From NCBI GenBank assembly GCA_017444545.1, contig JAFSWJ010000199.1:1-6586 (forward strand): a DNA stretch of 6,586 bases, in the 5' to 3' direction. The notes beneath the pieces were generated by a model. The model had not been told where the DNA came from. It made no database searches and worked only from the letters and a program-made list of their open reading frames with translations. Every line of letters starts with the position of its first letter. The first letter of the stretch is position 1. A program made the translations under genes and the position numbers. Source of the stretch: Lachnospiraceae bacterium. Lineage in GTDB: Bacteria; Bacillota; Clostridia; Lachnospirales; Lachnospiraceae. This document shows, piece after piece, positions 5,393-6,586 of this stretch.

Positions 5393-6586
5393 ATGGCAGT
5401 CAGAGAAGGCATGATGCTCTCAGGGCGTTATGAGATCTTAAGCAAAATAGGAACAGGCGGTATGTCCGATGTCTACAAGGCCATCGACCATACCCTGAAC
5501 AGGTTTGTGGCACTGAAGGTCCTCAAGAATGAATTTGCCGAAAACAGTTCATTTGTGACCAAATTCAGGGCAGAGGCCCAGGCGGCCGCCGGACTCATAC
5601 ATCCCAACATCGTAAACGTATATGATGTCGGAAACGAGGAGGGGCTCTATTACATAGTGATGGAGCTTGTTGAGGGCATTACCTTAAAGCACTACATCGA
5701 AAAGAAGCTGCGTCTTTCCGTCAAGGAATCCATCAGCATCGCGATCCAGGTCTCAATGGGTCTTGAATGCGCCCACAGGGCAAACATCATCCACAGGGAT
5801 GTGAAGCCCCAGAATATCATGATCTCAAAGGAAGGAAAGGTGAAGGTGACGGACTTTGGCATAGCAAGGGCTGCCACCAGCGATACCATCACTTCAAACG
5901 TTATGGGCTCCGTTCATTATACCTCGCCCGAGCAGGCCAGAGGCGGGTATTCCGATGAAAAGAGCGATATCTATTCCCTGGGTGTTGTCCTTTTTGAGAT
6001 GCTCACGGGTCGTGTTCCCTTTGACGGGGATACCACGGTATCCATAGCCATCCAGCATATCCAGGACACGGTTCCCAGTCCCAGAAATTTTGTGAACGAC
6101 ATACCAAAGAGCGTGGAGCAGATCATCTTCAAGTGCTGCGAAAAGAGCCCGGACAGGAGGTATTCCTCCATGACCGAACTCATCGCCGATCTGAAGCAGT
6201 CGCTTCTCACACCCGATGATGATTTCGTAAAGCTCATCCCGTCGGGAGGCTTTGCGGGCGGTGCGACCCAGGTCGTGACCGAGGATGACATGAAGACCAT
6301 CAAGAGCAGGACGGGAAACATCGATATAGATGAGTCACTGCTTTCCGTATACAACAGGAACAGAGGCAGGGATCAGGAGGAACAGCCGCCCTACGATGAC
6401 GGAGGTTACGCTGCCTACAACGGCGGCTACGACAACGGCTACCAGGATCCCTATGATGCGGGTAACGGTTATGATAACGGCTACGGCGCGGATTACGGCA
6501 GTCATTCCTACCGTGATGACGAGATGGAGCTTGAAAACATCCTCGACAGCTCCAGGGCCTACCGTGACGCGAGAAAAAAGAGACCG
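5393..6586 (+). CDS. prkC: Ser/Thr protein kinase PrkC (PASTA kinase), N-terminal part, 3' truncated
   Basis: This is the eukaryotic-type kinase that pairs with Stp. In relatives it is membrane-bound and its external PASTA domains bind cell-wall fragments. The frame is open to the window end (398 residues). Kinase motifs: IGTGGMSDV glycine loop (19-27), VALK with ATP-binding Lys42, HRDVKPQN (134-141, catalytic Asp136), DFG (154-156), a Thr/Ser-bearing activation loop (about 161-178), YTSPEQ (176-181) and SDIYSLGVVLFEMLTG (191-206). The kinase fold ends near 270. A linker follows with a Tyr/Gly/Asn/Asp-rich tract (about 333-373), and the visible end is basic (RDARKKRP). The membrane helix and PASTA repeats would lie beyond the window and are not seen. 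ATG 5393 is chosen because EGM before the GRYE segment recurs in clostridial homologues as I recall them, but it lacks a clear ribosome binding site. ATG 5414, 4 nt after GAGAAGG (5403-5409), is a real alternative. Confidence 0.95.
   Translation, partial: MAVREGMMLSGRYEILSKIGTGGMSDVYKAIDHTLNRFVALKVLKNEFAENSSFVTKFRAEAQAAAGLIHPNIVNVYDVGNEEGLYYIVMELVEGITLKHYIEKKLRLSVKESISIAIQVSMGLECAHRANIIHRDVKPQNIMISKEGKVKVTDFGIARAATSDTITSNVMGSVHYTSPEQARGGYSDEKSDIYSLGVVLFEMLTGRVPFDGDTTVSIAIQHIQDTVPSPRNFVNDIPKSVEQIIFKCCEKSPDRRYSSMTELIADLKQSLLTPDDDFVKLIPSGGFAGGATQVVTEDDMKTIKSRTGNIDIDESLLSVYNRNRGRDQEEQPPYDDGGYAAYNGGYDNGYQDPYDAGNGYDNGYGADYGSHSYRDDEMELENILDSSRAYRDARKKRP

Overview
The window is a housekeeping block typical of low-to-moderate G+C Firmicutes. 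All genes lie on the + strand. The order priA (3' end) – def – fmt – rsmB – rlmN – stp (PP2C phosphatase) – prkC (5' part) is the conserved replication-restart / initiator-formylation / RNA-methylation / Ser-Thr-phosphorylation cluster of Bacilli and Clostridia. Protein style (PrkC N-terminus with EGM before the kinase fold, deformylase with a CHECDH motif) and roughly balanced base composition suggest a Clostridia member, possibly Lachnospiraceae. That assignment is inference from gene order and motifs, since no rRNA is present.

Layout: bases 1-466 encode the PriA C-terminus. A peptide deformylase (481-999) follows after 14 nt. A gene-free gap of about 400 nt then separates def from fmt, a pair that is usually tightly packed. 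The gap has two parts. The first (about 988-1262) is a degenerate tandem array with a 68-nt period. It includes one unit that forms a good intrinsic-terminator shape and one unit apparently split by about 75 nt of extra sequence. The second (about 1263-1403) is more AT-rich and holds two inverted repeats just ahead of fmt. From 1404 the genes are packed again: fmt/rsmB overlap by ATGA, rsmB and rlmN are 3 nt apart, rlmN/stp overlap by ATGA, and stp is followed after 37 nt by prkC, which runs off the window end.

Function: Fmt formylates Met-tRNAfMet and Def removes the formyl group from new proteins. RsmB and RlmN methylate 16S and 23S rRNA (RlmN also tRNA). Stp and PrkC form an opposing phosphatase/kinase pair that in relatives senses cell-wall fragments. 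The gap suggests that priA-def and fmt-to-prkC may be separate transcription units here.

I see no evidence for a new multi-gene system. The one part not explained by known genes is the def-fmt gap, whose repeat array reaches into the last codons of def. The Tyr/Gly/Asn/Asp-rich linker of PrkC is a second, smaller oddity.
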